The position numbers and the translations under genes are program-made. 14,826 nt of DNA from an uncultured Verrucomicrobiales bacterium (GTDB taxonomy: Bacteria > Verrucomicrobiota > Verrucomicrobiae > Limisphaerales > CANJSG01), in contig CAMLMI010000084.1 of the NCBI GenBank assembly GCA_946480965.1, positions 1 to 14,826 on the forward strand, written 5' to 3'. The notes under the pieces were generated by a model, which was given only the letters and a program-made list of their open reading frames with translations, searched no databases and was not told the origin of the DNA. Positions 14,017 through 14,826 of this stretch are shown one piece after another (the stretch's first letter is position 1; every line of letters begins with the position of its first letter).

Positions 14017-14826
14017 ATGAGAATCCGACGCCTCACGATAAAAAATTACAGAACTCTCGAAGACATCGACCTCCGCTTTACCGGCACATACACCGCCATC
14101 TGTGGTCAGAACGACTGTGGAAAGACAAATGTTGTCAGAGCAATCAGGTCCCTGTTCAGAGAGCACGATGCCTACGGGTATAGGGATTTCGAGGAGGTCT
14201 CTGCAAAAGAGGATCTGCCGAAATGGAAGACAGGCGACGCGGGTGAGAGGTTGGTTCAATTCCGAGTGGAAGTATCCTTGGACAAGGACAGTGATGTTGG
14301 CTTGTTTCAGTTCATCGTAAAGCACTTGGAAGTGGGAAATGCTCCGGAGCAGGAGCTGTGCTTTACCCTGTTAGCAACTTTTCATGCCGACCGCAGCGAT
14401 CCCCAAGTGGAGGTCGAAATCGACAACTTGACAGTCAGCGGGATCGACGCCCAACAGGTCCTCAAGACCATCCGCTCTTCGAGAACTGTATTGTTCCACA
14501 ATTCGACAACCTCAGAGCCGAAATACTTAGGCCGTGGCCGTCAGGGAATTGTTCGGGATCTTTCCGGGGAGTCCCAAGTGCTTCTTGAAAAGATGAAGGA
14601 AAGCATCAACAAAAATCTGAAGAAAGTTGCCAAGAAGCACCAAGGGGAGCTCGGGGAACTGCTCGGCCGCTTGGAGTCGAAATACAGAGTTGGACTTTCA
14701 CTGCCAGACTTCGACATCGGGTTTCTTCCCTACAATATCACTCTTGGGCAAAAGCACTTTGATGTTCCCTTGGATGAGTGGGGAAGCGGCACTCAAAACC
14801 GAACCATGATCCTCATGACGCTCTTC
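14017..14826 (+). CDS. OLD/RecF-like AAA ATPase, N-terminal part (runs off the window)
   Basis: The first 270 residues are present and the frame is still open at the last base. The N-terminus MRIRRLTIKNYRTLEDIDL is the typical opening of SMC/RecF/OLD-type ATPases. A Walker A motif follows (GQNDCGKTN, 30-38), and near the end of the window GSGTQNRTM (256-264) fits the ABC-type signature of OLD-family proteins. Between them lies a charged region with a possible helical segment (LEKMKESINKNLKKVAKKH). Whether a TOPRIM nuclease domain follows, as in OLD nucleases and GajA of the Gabija defence system, cannot be seen. GC is lower here than upstream (29/60 in 14041-14100 and 31/60 in 14221-14280, against 38/60 in trpE at 13621-13680), and a strong Shine-Dalgarno is present. 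Both features suggest acquisition by transfer. Confidence 0.85.
   Translation, partial: MRIRRLTIKNYRTLEDIDLRFTGTYTAICGQNDCGKTNVVRAIRSLFREHDAYGYRDFEEVSAKEDLPKWKTGDAGERLVQFRVEVSLDKDSDVGLFQFIVKHLEVGNAPEQELCFTLLATFHADRSDPQVEVEIDNLTVSGIDAQQVLKTIRSSRTVLFHNSTTSEPKYLGRGRQGIVRDLSGESQVLLEKMKESINKNLKKVAKKHQGELGELLGRLESKYRVGLSLPDFDIGFLPYNITLGQKHFDVPLDEWGSGTQNRTMILMTLF

Noticed and set aside
13288..14325. Minus-strand open frame (345 residues) spanning the end of trpE and the start of the ATPase gene
   Set aside because: It covers two well-supported plus-strand genes and the gap between them, and it resembles no protein family.

Overview
The window is about 14.8 kb of mostly GC-rich bacterial chromosome. 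It most likely comes from the Verrucomicrobiota, or a close relative in the PVC group. The reasons are a secreted double-LamG protein ending in a 'TYQLQASPNLTTWTNW' type domain, intergenic regions crowded with short palindromes, and genes that mostly lack Shine-Dalgarno sequences. The phylum call is inference from gene style; no rRNA or other marker is present. No tRNA, rRNA, CRISPR array, transposase or integrase gene was seen.

Layout. 1-563 has no gene but holds a 17-bp inverted repeat and a dense run of small hairpins. 564-2168 (minus) encodes a secreted double-LamG protein. A divergent 426-bp gap follows, then a plus-strand outer-membrane beta-barrel gene (2595-3893). This converges across a 35-bp gap on a 999-residue RapA-like SNF2 ATPase gene (3929-6928, minus), which carries two in-frame palindromic repeat insertions. 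From 7074 onward every gene is on the plus strand: exported MsrA, a metallo-beta-lactamase/beta-CASP RNase-like protein, a small coiled-coil plus winged-helix DNA-binding protein with a strong terminator, hisF, a DUF486-type membrane protein, hisI, an unknown membrane protein, and trpE. The last 810 bp is the start of an OLD/RecF-like ATPase gene that runs off the window.

How the genes relate. hisF and hisI (histidine synthesis) and trpE (tryptophan synthesis) are housekeeping genes in one direction, but they do not form a compact operon. Each his gene is translationally overlapped by a small membrane-protein gene. Related GTTCGACGTT-type repeats lie just upstream of hisI and of trpE. The terminal ATPase gene differs from its neighbours: its sampled GC is about 50% against about 63% in trpE, and it has a textbook Shine-Dalgarno. 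It may be the first gene of an acquired, possibly defensive, module continuing to the right.

The most unusual signals are structural. One is the cluster of hairpins that share a CCC-N3-GGG architecture but differ in stem sequence. Another is the pair of two-hairpin elements inside rapA, whose stems covary while the loops CCCT and GGGG stay constant. A third is a terminator whose T-tract ends three bases before the hisF start codon.
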